Assembly: GCA_050084985.1 (NCBI GenBank)
Contig: JBITNC010000001.1
Span: 160,394,001-160,458,000, forward strand
DNA: 64,000 bases
Direction: 5' to 3'
DNA from: Nageia nagi
Lineage: Eukaryota > Pinophyta
Shown: positions 12,100 through 23,959 of the stretch, piece after piece
Layout of the letters: each line of letters starts with the position of its first letter
Position numbering within the stretch: position 1 is the first letter of the stretch
The notes under the pieces: model-generated
The model's database searches: none
The model's input: the letters and a program-made list of their open reading frames with translations, nothing else
Told to the model about the DNA's origin: nothing
Program-made: the position numbers and the translations under genes

Positions 12100-12935
12100 T
12101 TTATTTGTGATGTTGAACATTCTTGTTCCATGAATAATAGTGTTCCACAATTCTTTGGTTTTGATTTCTAGGTCTAGATGACTCAACCACATGATTTTAA
12201 ACCTATAAGGATTATTCATATGTTTTTTTGTGTTATTCAAGGATTGATGGAGGAGATTATGGTTCAATATAATCCTTGGCATATATTTTAAGAAGGCATC
12301 TAAATCAATACTCATTAGTGATTCAAAAATGAGAATTCTATCGAGTCTATATAGAATGAGCACCATACCTTTCTATTTATTTGTCCATATATACTTACTT
12401 CCATGAAATTTAAGGTTAATAAGGTTGGTTTAATTGATACAATTATTTAGATATCTCATTAATTTCAGTTTCACATTTTCTAAAGAGCCTCTTTTTAGTT
12501 GAGTCTTATGGTGTATTAAAATCTCTAGAGATGATCCATTTCTCATTTGAATTTGCTTCAATAATTCCTTTTATCTGCTACTAGAGTGCCTTCCTCCATT
12601 AGTGAGTGTTAGGAGAATATATTGTGATCATATGAAATTTGGATTTATCCTCTATATCTTCTAGAGTAATGTACAACATATGATGATTATCGAAAATATT
12701 TTCCCCCTTATATTTTTTGGGATTCCATAATGTCATGATTCCACCTTGGTTTCCAAGAATCAAGATCACTTACATCTTTGCATACTTCTATATATTATTC
12801 TTAACCTATACTAATTTCCCTACTTTGACTTTAGTTTCTTATATTAGTAGAATATCAAGCTTCCATGATCTATGGTTATCTTGTAGAAGCTTGTATTGGG
12901 TAGATGTGTTTATCCCCCACATGTTATAGGACAAA
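12100..12935 (-). pseudogene. LINE ORF2 endonuclease domain remnant
   Basis: This domain nicks the target DNA to prime reverse transcription. The minus-strand reading begins near 12,935 with LSYNMWGINTSTQYKLLQ, followed by SWKLDILLI and ETKV, which matches the N-terminal pattern of AP/exonuclease-type endonucleases, including the catalytic glutamate after a stop that replaced glutamine. Further on come NQGGIMTLWNPKK, ITIYSPNTH, WIISRDFNTP (family: GDFN) and RLDRILI. The last part is an open 90-codon stretch (12,366-12,094) with NNPYRFKIMWLSHLDLE. Many stops fall where the family has glutamine or tryptophan. The frame then leads into the reverse transcriptase. Confidence 0.8.
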
Positions 12936-13439
12936 ACTATGATTTATTATTATTTTTTAGTAGTGCTTTGCTCCCATAGATATCCAAGGTAAACTATGTT
13001 CCTTCAACCATTACTTTTACTATTAATTTCTCCCTTGTTTCACTTTTTGATTGTTAGCCCACATGATTTTATCCATATATAGTCTCTCATTTTCTTGGGT
13101 TTCCTTAATTATAGACTCATCTGAGTCTGATTGGCTATCATAAAACTTATTTATACAATACTTATTGGCCTTGTGGTTATCCCATCACTTAATTCTCTTC
13201 TCTTGATTATCTTCTTTGGTGACTCCCATTGTTCTTCATTTTCTTTTTTTCTATAGTTCTCTTCACTTTCTTTTATTTCTAGGTTTTCTTCCTCTCCTAT
13301 TGGGTTTCAATCTTTTAATGTTGTTTTTATCTATTCAGGCTCCTATTGTTGGGGTATTTCTACTTATTCCAATTTTTTTTGATTGAATTTCTTTTGTTTT
13401 GGTCTCCACTCCATTATGCATGTATTAACAATTTTCTTT

Positions 13440-14130
13440 TTAGCTGAGAAGGTCTTGACATTATGTCCTACTTGCTTGCAAGTTTTGCATAGGCATATAT
13501 TGTCTTCAAATCTTAATTCTTATTCTTTATCTCCTAGTTTCTATTCAAGTGTTATTGTTTCTAGCAGTATGACTCCATAATTGACCATAGCACATATTCT
13601 TGCATCTAGCATTCATGTTCTAGACATCATGACTTCATTGGCTGTAATGAATTTTCCAAAAGGTTGAATAATACCTTCATACAATATTTGATCCCAAAAT
13701 TCTAATGGAAGTAGGGAAATGGTGAGCCATATTGGTACCATTATGATTTATTCCTTTTCTAGATCAAAGCTCAACTTCCATTTTTCAAGGAAAAGACCTC
13801 TCAATCCAAAGAATAATGGTTTACTAAGTACAAAATTCATGTCTTCCTCATTTGAAAAAGTGAAAATGACATAATTGTTTAGGATTGAAATTACCTCTAC
13901 ATGTCCTTTTTTCCTCCATTGGAATGTTTCCCATTTTTGGATCATATCAAGGTTGGGCCTAGCTCCATGTACCTTTCCTAAAACATTGAAGCATACTCAA
14001 GTTTTTTCCTAGGAGATTACATCATCCATAATTTTAAGTCATAGTTTGTCCCCATATTTCTATATGGTTAGCAAAGGAACCTTCACCTCATTAACTTCAT
14101 TAGTAAATAGGATTTTCCACTTCATTTGTG
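13440..14130 (-). pseudogene. LINE ORF1 remnant: DUF4283-like plus zinc knuckle
   Basis: Plant L1 ORF1 proteins bind element RNA. The frame starting near 14,130 reads MAQMKWKILF, then a 65-codon open stretch (13,945-13,748) with NYVIFTFSNEEDMNFVL and LFLEKWKLSFDLEKE, the usual pattern of the DUF4283 fold. It continues with LPLEFWDQ, FGKFITANEV and RARIC-like sequence (here DARICAMV). Near 13,500 a zinc knuckle appears as CKTCKQVGHNVKTFS; the spacing CxxC...GH is kept but the final cysteine is lost. Several stops interrupt it. It lies directly upstream, on its own strand, of the endonuclease, as expected for ORF1 before ORF2. Confidence 0.75.
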
Positions 14131-14379
14131 CCATTTAAATGGTCATGGTTAGGGTGACCATAGTAGACCATCTTCTCTTTGAAAATCTATTCTAATGTTG
14201 CACCTAACCCTAATTTGCTCCCTATTCTAGAATGTGTAAAAATTAAAGCACACACCCCCTTAAAATACTATTACATTCTCTCTTATTAACCTATTATAAA
14301 TTACCTCATCTACTTCTACACTTAGAGCCCTTAGCTCTCCCTTTGTATATCTTATTCTTAACCTTCCATATCCTCTTCG

Positions 14380-15230
14380 TCTAAGAGCTTATTTTCCCAT
14401 ATGCTTGCTTTTTTTTATCCCTTTCTTTGGTACCTCATCCCCCTTTATACTACAACTTTTTTTGGTACTTATTTTTCTCCCATAACTTGGCTTATAGGAA
14501 GCATTTTTTGGCATTTCCCCTCTACTTCTTTTACCCTTACCAATGTTTGCTACATTCTTCACTAACAAATTAAGAGAACACTCTTTAATTTTTGTTTTCT
14601 TTTTTCCCCTCCTTTTAATGCCTTGTAAGTCTTCCTTATGATCAAATACTTTCAAATAATTCTACCTCTTACCTAAATATATTTGCTATTTATAACAAGA
14701 ATACCACTTGATCTTCATACCCCTGCTATTCTAAATCATCAAAGTTCCTCTTTTTTCCTTTGGACTATTCAACTTGATCTGGTTCATTACTATTTAATTT
14801 TAAATCTCCTTGTTTGTTCTTTTTTCTAGTGAGATTTTTACCTAGGTCCCCTTTCTCTTCTTATAATTCAAACTTGCTTTTTGAGTTCCTTAAAACACTT
14901 CAGATTATAAGCCAATGATCTCTTAATCATCAAACACTCATGTTGTCTACCTTCTTTTTCCTTGTCATTTTTTGCACTTAATTCACCTACCTACAAAACA
15001 AGCTTTTTTTTTAGCCTCTTATTTCTTCTTAGCTCCTCTTGTCTTCCTGTATTTTCATTAGTTATGGCCTCTCTATGTACTTTAGGTTGAGGCCTCTTTA
15101 CTTTAACCATTTGTTGTCCCTTCTTGTAAATGATGCTCTTTTTCTTCTTTTCTATGTTCTCCTCCCATAATTTATCATTAATTTTTATTCTCTCCCCATT
15201 CATTCCGCAATTCATGCTAAATCTCAATAG
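14380..15230 (-). pseudogene. Lysine-rich coding-like remnant
   Basis: Two minus-strand open stretches (14,655-14,389, 88 codons, and 15,227-14,991, 78 codons) are full of lysine and arginine, for example KRRGKKKTKIKE and KKKKSIIYKKGQQMVKVKR. They have the same orientation as LINE A and sit upstream of its ORF1. They may be its 5' region or the basic tail of another retroelement ORF. The composition follows partly from T-rich plus-strand DNA, so protein status is doubtful. Confidence 0.3.
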
Positions 15231-15239
15231 GATTCTCCC

Positions 15240-16060
15240 TACTTTAGTGTCTTATGCTTCTAATTCTGGAGTCAAATGAACCTATTCAACTCCTTCAGCT
15301 ATAATCTGCCATGTAGCATTCATTATTTTGATTTAGTTGCAAGTTCTTATTTACTTATTTATTGCATTTGATATCTTCTTACCATGTTCAATGAATTGAA
15401 TTTCTTTTGCATTATATATGGGCTCTTTTTATCCTTCTTCTCTTCTTTGTATCTTCTTTCTATACCTCTCAAGGATTTCCCTATTTCATAAAATCCCCTT
15501 GATCTAGGTTCAAAGGTTTTACCTCCTACTATAACTTTAACCATAGGGAGCTTTATGGGAGATGATACCATCTCCCTATTATACACCAATTTTATAATCA
15601 TAGATTCATGCAAGAGGATAATAAATTTTTTTCTTATGACCTTTTTAATAGATAACAACATTGAGTTGAGGATAAAGAAAGGGAAGTTTACCCTATCTAT
15701 CTCAAGGAATAAAAAATGATTTAGAAAGTAAAAATAAGAAACCAATAGAACTTTATATATTCCTTCCATTGTGATATACTTGATCAAAGGTATAACTACT
15801 TCATCCTAAGGCTTCAGGAGAGATTTTCTTACCAATTATCTTTGGTATTTGTCTAGTTCTTTTGTCTTCATTACATTTTTTGGAAAGTTATTCCTTACAT
15901 CAAGATTAGTTTTCTTTTCTTTCCTTATTATAGATTGTAGAACTTTGTTTGGCATGAACATTTCTTGTGTAATTATCTCAAGGATAATTACAAACTCCCA
16001 ACCAATAGCATTTCATTTCCAATTACTCTAAGAGCTTGCTACATCGATAAAAAGTTGCTC
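15240..16060 (-). pseudogene. Unclassified retroelement-like ORF remnant
   Basis: A 142-codon minus-strand frame at 15,787-15,359 contains FLEIDRVNFPFFILNSMLLS, IKKVIRKK, then IILLHESMIIKLVYN. The frame can be followed upstream through VVIPLIKYITMEG and, after stops, TQEMFMPNKVLQSI and NFPKNVMKT. The run of short conserved-looking blocks resembles accessory ORFs found in large plant retroelements, as I remember them. I cannot name the family. It lies between the two LINEs on the same strand but matches neither ORF1 nor ORF2. Confidence 0.4.
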
Positions 16061-16680
16061 ATCATGGAATTTGCATGCATAAATAAACTTCTCCAAGCCA
16101 TATTTGCATACATTTTTTCACAATTATGCATTTTTCATTTTATCATTGGGTGGGACTAGCTAAATTCTTGCTATGTATTTTCCCATTTTATTTATATAGC
16201 AAATTGAGATTCTAATCTATTGCTCTTTTTATGCATTGACAAGCTGAATCAAGCAAAATATTACCCTCTTCCTAGTTAGAAAATACAACAATTCTAGGGT
16301 GATGAAAGAGAATCTATTTCAAATAAATGCTTTGATCTAGCTGTATAGCTCTCTTCCTATCACCACCTATCTCACCTTGAGGTGTTATAATTTCCAAGCT
16401 AGTTGACTACCACATCATTACTAGAACACCATCCCTTTCACCCCCAAGTTGCCATGGTGATGTTGGCTCCCAAAGCATGACAGAGAATGGAAATCACATA
16501 TCATGATCAATATAAACAATATTAACAAGTCTTACATGATGCTAAAAAGTGAATAAACAATTTGATTATTTGACTTCTCCCTTCCTACAAATCCTATGGT
16601 TAAGCTATTTATGAATCAAATCATCAAAATAATGCATTAGGCTTATAAAAATATAACACAAAACCTTGCTACTGCTAATT
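16061..16680. other. Spacer between retroelement remnants
   Basis: On the minus strand a short non-degenerate-looking stretch near 16,480-16,370 reads GGERDGVLVM, then TSLEIITPQGEIGGDREES, possibly a former 5' leader. Otherwise it is AT-rich with nothing identifiable. Confidence 0.3.
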
Positions 16681-18660
16681 ACCAAAAATTACAAAGCTTA
16701 TTTAATTCTAAGTAAACTAAAAAATTTAAATTTAGGCTATAAAAACCTCTTTATGCACCTTATTCTACTTCTTCCTATCTACCCTCTTTCTTCTAACATA
16801 AGCCTCATAGTTTTCTCTTTCTCTCATAATTTCCACCATATATATATATCAATAGCTTTCCTTCTTTTTTTGTTAAATGTTCTTTCATTTATTTCCTTCC
16901 AAATCTACCATAGGGTGTGAGCTAAGGATAAATACCATGTCTTATCCTTTTGTTCATATCCTTTGAATGGATTTCATTCTAATATCAGTTCTATAATCTT
17001 AACTACCATCATTCCTTGAAATTTGATCTCTTTCCTAGTCTCATTCCAAATTTCTATAGAAATGTTACATTATATGCAAATACGGTTCTTTGATTCTTCT
17101 TATTTGTAGCACAGATTACATCTATTTGGGAATATCATCTCATTTTTTTAATATTATCAATAGTGGATAACTTATTTTTGGCCATGAGCCTAATAAAAAA
17201 GGGAATTTTAGATATTATAACACTTGTCTACACTCTTTTCCATTGATCTTAATTATTTTATTTTTGGTCATTCATTAGCTAGTTTATTGTATCTCTAATA
17301 TTAACATCTCCCTGCTTAGATGGATTCCATGTTGGGCTCTCTCTTTCTTTATTTATCAAAATCCCACTCTAATTTAATTCTTCCAATAACTTATCAATTT
17401 ATGGATTTGTAGCTATTTTTGGTAACTCTTTTATGTACAAATTACCTATTTTCTATGAGTAATAGTCCCTTGTCCTTTATCCTTGGTTTACTATCAACCA
17501 TTTAGCTTCATGCTTCAAATTCTTGTAATATATGAGTGGCTTTTCCCTTATCCATGAGTCTTATTAGAAAAAAGTTTCATCTCCTTTTCCTATTTTCCAT
17601 TTGATTTCTTCCCTATCCAATCCCTTGTTTGAATAATTCCATTATAGAAGGTTAATCTTGGGGGAGGATTGGTTACTCTAAGAAATTTATTACTAATTTC
17701 TAGATATTTAACCTTACAAAATTTTTTCCACTCTCTCTCTTCCTCCACTACAATCTTCCATGCCATTTTACTTTTGAATGCTATATTTAGGTGCTTAATT
17801 CTCTTTAGACTAAGTCCCCCTTTTATTTTTCCTTACATATTTTTCTCCAAGAAACTAATTTTTTTTTTCCTTCTCTCCATCTCCTTCCCATAGGAATTTT
17901 CTACAATCTTTTTCTATTTTTCTTGCTATGGATTTTGGCATATTAAATACTTGTATCTTGTAGATAGGGATACTTTGTAGCATCTATTTTATTAGTAAAA
18001 TTATAACATCATAGGTTAAAATTTTACCTTTCCATCCTACCATTTTATTATTAATTTTAATCACCATTCTATCATAATGATCTATAGTGATTCTTCCAAT
18101 AAAGAGAGGAATTCAAAGGTACCCTTTTGCAAGGTCATCTATCAAGCATCCAAATATTTTTTCTATTCTTTTCTATTTTCTTTTGGGAAAATTCAAAAAA
18201 TATACCTTTAGTTTTGGAGATTTATATGTTGATGCAAAGCTCTTTTATAATTTCTTACTATTTGTTTTAAAATCATAGATTCCTCCTCCTATTCTTTCCC
18301 TACCACAATCATGTCATCAATAAACTAAACATGGGTAATAGCTACACACTATTTTGCTAGCTTAATACCACTAACATTTCCTTTTTCCTATTCTTTTTTT
18401 ATTGCTCTCACTAGAGCTTCCACTATAATAATGAAAACATAAGGTGAGATTGGGTTCCCTTACCTAAGGCCTCTCTTTGCTCCAAAATAACCTATTGATT
18501 CTCCATTAACTATGATTAAATACTTTGGTGGTGAGATACATTCACTAATCCACTCCCTCCACTTATCACTAAATATTTTTAATACTAACTCCAAGAAGTC
18601 CCAATTCACTATATCATATACAATCTCCATATATAGTTTAAGTAACATCATTTCTTATTT
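16680..18660 (-). mobile_element. L1-type non-LTR retrotransposon B, 5'-truncated
   Basis: A second LINE remnant on the minus strand. It starts abruptly inside the reverse transcriptase at about 18,655 (VYDIVNWDFLELVLK, KWREWISECISPPKYLIIVN, FGAKRGLR). It goes on to GNPISPYVFIIIVEALV and the catalytic block FIDDMIVVGKE (about 18,340-18,310), with both aspartates kept. The thumb follows (PIYKIQVFNMPKSIARKIEK and KFLWEG), and the end is a zf-RVT block, IWKEINERTFNKKRRKAIDI, near 16,890. The endonuclease and ORF1 are absent, which fits the usual 5' truncation of LINEs. It differs from element A in sequence, so it is a separate insertion, not a duplicate. Confidence 0.85.
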
Positions 18661-19200
18661 TTATCTCTTTTAGGTTTAAAGGGTTTTGTTAATTGAATTT
18701 TATGTCAATGAAATTGTGGGATAATTACAAATAAATCATCTAGCTATAAGCAATGCTCTCTTCCACTTTATGAGGAGAATATTTGGATGAGTAAGTTAAA
18801 ATGATAGACATTTAACTAAGCATCTTGTAAAATAATCATACAACTAAAATATGAAACCCACCCTATGATAATCACTTACAAGTTGCATCTAAGATTCACT
18901 TTTCTAAAATATATTGATGAAGCTTAAAGCTTACTAAGTAATGAATTTAAACACATCTTACAATTAATAACAAATACATAAATATGTACCTACATAATTT
19001 TAATAAAATATCCATTAAATTGTATTCAAACAAAGCAATACATAATTTGACTATATTAACTTTTATAAAAGATATTGGGAAGATGACTACTTGAGTTTTG
19101 TACTGTCTTACAACAAATGTGTTATATTACATTTGAAATACAATTTTATATGTAAAAAATATTTCAATTATATTTTCAACTTTAACAATATTTATACATA
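18661..19200. other. AT-rich DNA with no recognised gene
   Basis: Nothing coding or repetitive is recognisable between the truncated LINE and the G-rich tract. Confidence 0.5.
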
Positions 19201-19208
19201 CAATTATT

Positions 19209-19272
19209 TGATAAGTAGAAGGGAATAAGGGGAGGGGAAGGGGATAAGGGGAGGGGGAGAAGGGGTGGTTTA
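19209..19272 (+). repeat. G-rich low-complexity tract
   Basis: Purine-rich runs of GGGGA, AGGGGATAAGGGG and GGGGGAGAAGGGG follow one another. The same words recur at 20,486-20,640, so both tracts probably descend from one source. Confidence 0.8.
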
Positions 19273-19354
19273 AAACATAAATAAGATTCTTCATGGTCAT
19301 TTAAAACAATCTTTAAAGATTTATACATATAATAAAGAAACTATAAAATGTTAT

Positions 19355-19560
19355 CTCATGGAATGCAATTATTGTAGGATATGCCTAAATAAGGTATCTT
19401 CTCATGGGGTATGATAATTTCATGGAGTATAATAATTTCAAGTTATGATAAGATATCTTATGATTGTGAATACCCTTATAGATATGTTTTAATATATGTG
19501 GAAGCATAGAGAAGGCATGCGATAAGTGTAAAATAGGGTTGGTTATGCTTGTGGATGATT
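19355..19560 (+). pseudogene. PPR motif fragment
   Basis: The plus strand reads SWNAIIVGYA near 19,350 and, after frame changes, a MYAKCGSIEKA-like block near 19,490 (here ICGSIEKACDKC). These are the second half of one PPR motif and the first half of the next. No larger frame remains. The flanks are G-rich and AT-rich DNA, so the fragment is isolated from the main PPR clusters. Confidence 0.6.
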
Positions 19561-20349
19561 TAATTTTAAAATTCCATAAACCTATTGATAATTTTATAAA
19601 ATACTAAACATATTCTGAATCTCACTTTTTATTATTTTCATGATGTTTATTTGAATTTGTTCTTAAACCAATCAATTGTATTTTTTGAAAATAATTGGGG
19701 GCTTGCAAACAATACATGTTGTGTGCATTTTCTATGATCATTAAAATCCATGTGGTTGTATCTTTATGTTCCATTTTATTAAATATTACATATGCATTTT
19801 ATATATTTCCATATAATTACTAATGTTAAATTACTCAAGCTAATAATATAGAGTTTCATTATAGAATATGTTAATCTTACAAGCATCGACCTCTTTTTTC
19901 AATGCTAAGTGATCATATTCTCTTTTTATACCATCCATTTACATCTAGCCTATTTTTTTGTGGGGTTAATTAAGATAACTTCAAATTACTGATATATTCT
20001 TTCATTAAAGACATATTAATCTTGTAAATTTATGCCTATCTTTCTCAATGTTAGGTGATCATATTCTATACTACTACCATCCTCGATATCTCCATGTTAT
20101 TACATGTCTATTATTTATTTAATCAAAGAGACAAAAGGATTATGATGAATTATATTTAATATTACTCAATAATTTTAGTATTTTTTATATTTTAGGGTTG
20201 AAGTTCATATACATTCAATGATAAGAAAAGGTTGATCACTCTTAACTATTATCATTTAATTTAGAGTTTATTAGGTAATATATAACATTATCAACCTATA
20301 TATAGAATATAAATGTAAATTCCATGCCAAAAATTATACAAAAAGGTAT

Positions 20350-20421
20350 GTTATATGTGGGAATCAAACCCATGACCACATGGTTAAAAGCTACATGCTC
20401 TACTAATTGAGCTAAGATAGT
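20350..20421 (-). tRNA. Decayed tRNA-Lys(UUU)
   Basis: On the minus strand the sequence has TAGCTCAATTAGTAGAGC (D arm), a CTTTTAA anticodon loop with anticodon UUU, the variable GTGGTC, and GGGTTTGATTCCCAC (T arm). This matches the nuclear lysine tRNA pattern, not the plastid trnK pattern. Damage is visible. The acceptor arms ACTATCT and ATATAAC pair poorly, there is an A-C mismatch in the anticodon stem, and the first T-stem pair is A-C. It is probably a pseudogene. It borders a telomere-like tract. Confidence 0.65.
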
Positions 20422-20640
20422 TAGGAGTTAGGGACTAGGGATTAAGGATTATATATTAAATATTAAGGGTTAGGGATTAAGGATTAGGAGAGGGAGAAGG
20501 GGAGAAGGGGAGGAGGATAAGGGGAGGGGAAGGGGATTAGGGATTAAGGGTTAGGTATTAGGTACTAGGGGTTATAGGGTAGGGGGAAGGGGAGGGGATT
20601 AAGGATTATAGGTTAGGTATTAGGGATTATCCATTTTCAA
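20421..20640 (+). repeat. Degenerate telomere-like and G-rich tract
   Basis: Words such as GGGTTAGGGATTAAGG, GGATTAAGGGTTAGG and TTAGGGATTA alternate with GGAGGGGAAGGGG blocks. Plant telomeres are (TTTAGGG)n, so this may be an eroded interstitial telomeric tract or simply a TTAGG-rich minisatellite. No run of exact TTTAGGG units remains. Confidence 0.55.
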
Positions 20641-21030
20641 ACTAAGATACAAGTTTCAAATAACTAAATGAATAATAATATTAATTTATAAACTTACATA
20701 TATTTTTTCAATCTATTATACCATTTGCATCTTCTCATTTTTGTAATGTATCCATAATTGTCTCATGTTACTCTATCAAAATGGTCCACAACATTTTATA
20801 TTTTTTGATAGTACCAAATGTAAGTAGTGTATAATTTTCTTATGTATTTCATAATTTTTGTATGCAGTCAAACAATTCTTTCTTTTAAGATATGTTTGTA
20901 GCCATGCACCAAAAACCATCATAAAATGAATATTTTGTTCTAACCATGTTATATATTTCATAATTTTTATATGTAGGAAAACCATTCTTTCTTTTATGTT
21001 AACTCATCATCAAATATAGTATGATTTAAA
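20641..21030. other. AT-rich DNA with a short imperfect repeat
   Basis: A related word pair built on TATTTCATAATTTTTATATG lies near 20,845 and 20,950. No gene is seen. Confidence 0.4.
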
Positions 21031-23700
21031 TTATGTTCTATTTCAACACATTGAGCTAACCAATACTTTGTTCTCTCTTCATTCCCCTAAGGTTCCATAA
21101 CAACATATACATTTTGGCAACCAAAATTTGTATCAATAAAGTATGAAATATAAAACTAACATATATACATAATTATGTATTAATATAACTATATTTAATT
21201 AAATATTTTAATTTAAAATGAATTAAATTACCTTATTGTACAAGGTTCGAAACATGATCATAGTCATTTGATGTAAACAATTGATTCTCATATTCATTTC
21301 CTATTTCATGTTCATCATGTGATTATGTAGGTATCAAAGATCTATATTTTTATTCCTCAACCCATTACTTATATGTACATACTTCCAAATCAACTACAAT
21401 ACAAAATTAATAAAAATATGCAAGATCACTTGCATTTAAAATCCTAAATGAATGCCACTTTGTTGATCCATTGATTGTCCCACAATCAATATGAATTATA
21501 ATATTCTACTCCTAAAATAACCAAAAGAATCATTTAATTATAGAATTCTCACGTGATCTTGTAGATAATTTTCTATGACACCAATACATAATTGCACATG
21601 CATCTTTAAATTTGGTTGCATCTCCAAATTTTAGCTGCTCTCTACCAAGAGCTCTTTTAATGCATGCATCTAGTCCATCTTGTCCTCCTTTACCATGTTT
21701 AGTTTCAAAAAAATCCATACATGTTGGATACTATTCTCTTTGTGAGCTCTACTTAGCCAACAAAACATATGTCCATTTTAAAACTATCTCGTATAATTAT
21801 ATGAGCAAATTAAATATTATTCCATTTGAATCTATCTTTCCTTCAATTTTTTGTAAAATACTCTAAAGCAATATTGGATAGACTCTAATGAGTGTAATTG
21901 GTTTTCACTCACATATGAATGATACTCCCTCAAAATTTTCCTATTATCTTGTATACTACCATACACATATCTATATCCAATATGAACAAAAATGGAAACT
22001 TGCATTAAATTATAATATTGAGATTCAATTTATTCTTATCATGCCAGAGTATATTTTTTCATAAAATTAACCACTGATAATATAGTTCCAATTGAAAATG
22101 TATTTCTACATAAGTGAAATCGACTATTAAGACACCAAGCATGTGTGAAGTGTTTCACATATTTGGGTAGTATTTTACTCTTAAAATCATCCATAAATAT
22201 ATGCACACTAATGGTTTTAATGATCAAATCAACATACTTTACAATTTTTCCATCCTTCAAAGAATACTCAATATTCTTGAATTTTTTAACATGCACTCAT
22301 TATTGTCCAAATTCATGTTCACTAGTTTTATGCATACATCCTACTAAGAATGAAAAGTTACCACAATTATTACATTGTATAGAAATAAATTCCTTTAATT
22401 AAAATGATTTCTCATTAGGATTTTTACAAAATAACCTTGTTATAAACTCATTGATATTTTTAGAAGGCATATTAGTAATACCAAATTCATGCATCAAATC
22501 ATTAGTATGCAAAGTACAATGAATATGCTAAAAAAATCATAATAATGTTTAAAACATATATCAGTCTTACAAGAACATGATACTCTTTGTTTATAAACTT
22601 TTCACTTACCAAGGTTTTTATTTTTCAAATTATCTTTGACTAATATTAAATGGTAACAATGATTCACCTAAAGTTTTTAAATAAAGTTCAATTTGAGTCA
22701 TATCTAATAGGTGTTTAGCATCAAGATCATTTTTTTTATCCTACTCTTAGATTCAAAATATCTCTAGTATTAGATGAAACCCTAATATTATTATGTCAAA
22801 TTTTTCAATTAAAGATTTATGTTTTTTATTCAATTTCATGTTAGACTATGGGAATCTATCATTAAAAATCTAACATTGGTTGATTAGATCAATTGTAATT
22901 CTTAATCTTCTCTTTGTAACTCTTTGCAAAGTTTTATGACTTATGTTTACAAATCCACTAACCTTACCTATGATTTTTTTATTTGAAGTTGTTTTACTAA
23001 CTAATGTTATTTTTATAGCTCGATGTGCCATATACTTATCTTTATATCGACTCTTCTTCCCTATAGATTCAATGGCACTAGAAAAAATGGATATAACTTA
23101 TTTAAGGGGTTCATCTTTCTTTACATAAACACCTAAATGTTTCACTACTTTTCTCATTTTCTACATTCTCATTAATTGTAATAGGAGTTAACATTGAAAA
23201 CCTAATGTTTCCTTATAGAAAAATTAATCATATTTGTCTCTTGTATTTCTTACTAGGGATATTATCTAAAATATATTGCTTTCAATTTAAAAAAAAAAAA
23301 ACATTGTCAAAAGAATTATTAAAACTAGAATTTTCAATATTATTTATTATTTCTATTTTTTCATGATTAGAATTAATATCATCTATATTATCAAAACATG
23401 GGTTGAAAGATATATCTAAATTTATTTTGGTATTCACATTTCACATGTAATTCAAAGGATGATTTGAAATCATACCCATATTTGTATCCATAGTCATCAA
23501 AATTAAAGATTCATTGATTAGTAGATTTGAAGATGTACTTGTATTTGAAGCTTCATTCAATGCTAGATTTGAAGAGGAACTTAGATTGGAAGCTTCTATC
23601 AAATCTGGATGTTCCATAGTTGCATCATTTATGTTAATATCATCAATTATCTTCTCTTGATTATTATCCTCCTTAATTGTTATTTTAATTTAGGTTCAGG
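21030..23700 (-). pseudogene. Degenerate transposon-like gene, family unnamed
   Basis: The minus strand carries blocks in a constant order. First is RYKDKYMAHRAIKITL (near 23,050). Then come AKHLLDMTQIELYLKTLGES (near 22,700) and, after short stops, FEK and KPW. Next is an open 85-codon stretch at 22,296-22,039 with SLKDGKIVKYVDLIIKTISV, FHLCRNTFSIGTILSVVNF and MKKYTLA. Last is an open 62-codon stretch at 21,718-21,530 with MDFFETKHGKGGQDGLDACI, then KRALGREQLKF. I associate these blocks (a VVDFAENYTLAPQNE-like motif, then a FFETGHGKGEHDG-like motif) with a widespread, multi-copy protein family in plants and animals that behaves like a transposon gene. I cannot name it. No terminal inverted repeats were found. 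The acidic, repeated part at 23,520-23,860 may be its N-terminal region. Confidence 0.55.
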
Positions 23701-23860
23701 TTAAGCCTTGGAAAAGGCATCATTCACTAGTGGATTTGAAGATGTGCATGGATTTGAAGAGGTACTTAGATTTGAAGCTTCTATCATATTTGAATGTTCT
23801 ATAGTTGCATCATCTATTTTAATTATGTTCTCCTGGTTGTTCTCTTTCTTAATTGAAATT
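23520..23860. repeat. Tandem duplication of about 185 bp
   Basis: The copies at about 23,515-23,680 and 23,720-23,860 share GATTTGAAGATGT, GATTTGAAGAGG, TTCTATC and ATAGTTGCATCAT with similar order and spacing. On the minus strand they would encode serine/asparagine-rich repeats. Internally there is a further GATTTGAAG-type short repeat. Confidence 0.7.
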
Positions 23861-23959
23861 GAACTTAAAGTTTTATATCTATCTCTTTATCTTTTTGATT
23901 TCTTCTCTTTATTCAGTTGAATTTCTTTATGCTCCATAGTCCTCCTTGCTCTTTTTATT

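Larger units (their letters stand above)
8340..14150 (-). mobile_element. L1-type non-LTR retrotransposon A, decayed
   Basis: Reading the minus strand from high to low coordinates gives the full plant L1 order: an ORF1 with a DUF4283-like domain and a zinc knuckle (about 14,130-13,440), an AP-type endonuclease (12,935-12,100), reverse transcriptase with the FVDD catalytic motif (11,640-10,600), the zf-RVT region (9,610-9,255) and a probable RNase H tail (8,700-8,400). All parts share one orientation and normal spacing, so this is one old insertion of nearly full length. Stops and frameshifts are frequent in every part. I found no clear poly(A) tail or target-site duplication at the low-coordinate end. 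The 5' limit is uncertain, because basic, low-complexity sequence continues to about 15.2 kb. Confidence 0.85.
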
